Of a stretch of 64,000 nucleotides of DNA, positions 63,334-64,000 are shown piece after piece. A model generated the notes under the pieces. That model searched no databases, was not told the DNA's origin, and saw only the letters and a list, made by a program, of their open reading frames with translations. This DNA is from Pachyseris speciosa. Lineage: Eukaryota > Cnidaria > Anthozoa > Scleractinia > Pachyseridae. Made by a program: the position numbers and the translations under genes. The stretch is taken from contig JAEMWC010001208.1 of assembly GCA_016490735.1 (NCBI GenBank), positions 157,501 through 221,500 on the forward strand. Reading direction: 5' to 3'. Each line of letters opens with the position of its first letter. The first letter of the stretch is position 1.

Positions 63334-63530
63334 CTATTCGCAAGTCACGCATTCACTCATGGCAGTCACGTCCTTTCACTCATACCCATGGGGGGCTACC
63401 CCCATCTTTTCTCTCCACTTCACGACAACGACTTGCTCCCTTGTCTTCCAACTCTTTTTTCTTTGTAAGACTTTTTTAATTTTTTCATTCTTTTTTAACC
63501 AGAAAAAGCACACTTTTATTCAACTCATTT

Positions 63531-63998
63531 TTACACAATACTCATACATTGCATTGGAATTACATCTTTCACTTGTTTGGTCTCTTTCGCTTTCTTTTGC
63601 ATTCTCATCACGAGAGGGCGAAGAATATTCAGCTCCCATGCATGTTGTTTGTTCAACTCTTCAAACTCCTTCCATTTCTTCTCAAATCTTTCGCGTTTAT
63701 TCTGCATCACCCTCTCGATCTCCTTCACGTTCCTCATCATCTCTCTGTCTCTTTTCTTGGTGGGCACCGCTCTCTTTCCAAGTGCTTCTCCCACCCACCT
63801 AGGGGCGAAGTACATCATCAGAGTCGCGTTCATCCGGTCGTACAAGCCATCCAAAGCGGTGTCACCGATCAATAGCCTTCCATCCACAAACTTATTCAGA
63901 TATGTCATCGCATCCACACTCATACCAAACGACACCACCATACAACACCAAGAACACACCTCGCCGTTAAACTTCTGTCCAAAATACATGTTTCTCAA
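63531..63998 (-). CDS. CxWC family member, partial at window edge
   Basis: Contains EVCSWCCMVVSFGMSVDAM and LMMYFAPRWVGEALGK, matching the second half of the family domain, then a Lys/Glu-rich coiled-coil tail. The 5' part lies outside the window. The stop is at 63531, so this is a separate member upstream of the 63316 gene. Confidence 0.6.
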   Translation of the reverse strand: MRNMYFGQKFNGEVCSWCCMVVSFGMSVDAMTYLNKFVDGRLLIGDTALDGLYDRMNATLMMYFAPRWVGEALGKRAVPTKKRDREMMRNVKEIERVMQNKRERFEKKWKEFEELNKQHAWELNILRPLVMRMQKKAKETKQVKDVIPMQCMSIV

Positions 63999-64000
63999 TG

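Noticed and set aside
61162..63479. plus-strand open frames opposite the CxWC genes
   Set aside because: They have no consistent motif between units, whereas the minus-strand frames are homologous to each other.

Overview
The window is a piece of an invertebrate animal genome, most likely a cnidarian. I infer this from the style of its mobile elements and a 72-nt leucine-rich-repeat exon; no conserved host gene proves it. It carries two different Polinton/Maverick (adintovirus-like) endogenous dsDNA elements, separated by about 25 kb of gene-poor, transposon-rich host DNA.

Element 1 (genes about 692-18076) is AT-rich. On the minus strand it has a hypothetical protein, a fibre with a lectin-like domain, a 1184-aa collagen-stemmed fibre, a small acidic protein and the packaging ATPase. 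From a 36-bp divergent promoter at 6533-6568 the plus strand carries a coiled-coil protein, penton-like protein, small basic protein, double-jelly-roll major capsid protein, a pVI/pX-like core protein, adenain-like protease, a 52-aa zinc-ribbon protein, a parvovirus-type PLA2 protein, rve/chromodomain integrase, a BRO-N/nuclease, a zinc-finger protein and protein-primed DNA polymerase B. Most virion genes start with TATATG shortly after a TCTAA motif. BRO-nuclease and PolB instead share a TATTTAAACRCAG motif 56-59 nt before their ATG. PLA2, BRO and PolB are broken by stops or frameshifts.

18.1-43.4 kb: hairpins and a 25-bp tandem array at 18.3-19.1 kb, then host DNA with a 5'-truncated LINE (26013-30689, good target-site duplication). 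The LINE is split by a 2.8-kb inverted-repeat transposon (27638-30438) that holds a Harbinger-type MITE (27771-28185). Also present are a tRNA-derived SINE, a 1030-bp element with 9-bp duplications, several fold-back MITEs, and one LRR exon (38463-38534).

Element 2 (43407 to beyond 64000) is more GC-rich and uses TATA boxes and AATAAA signals. PolB runs leftwards and contains a 1016-bp tandem duplication and several frameshifts. Next come a basic protein, an exonuclease-like protein, a broken gene, a GRF zinc-finger protein, integrase, penton-like protein, core proteins, major capsid protein, protease, ATPase, a proline/RS-rich protein, pX-like proteins and PLA2. Many frameshifts lie at homopolymer runs, so some may be sequencing errors. 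The right end (60385-63998) holds a minus-strand family of CxxC...CxWC proteins whose units begin directly after splice-acceptor-like sequence in one phase. I do not recognise this family, and it is the best candidate for something undescribed. I found no terminal inverted repeats for either element.
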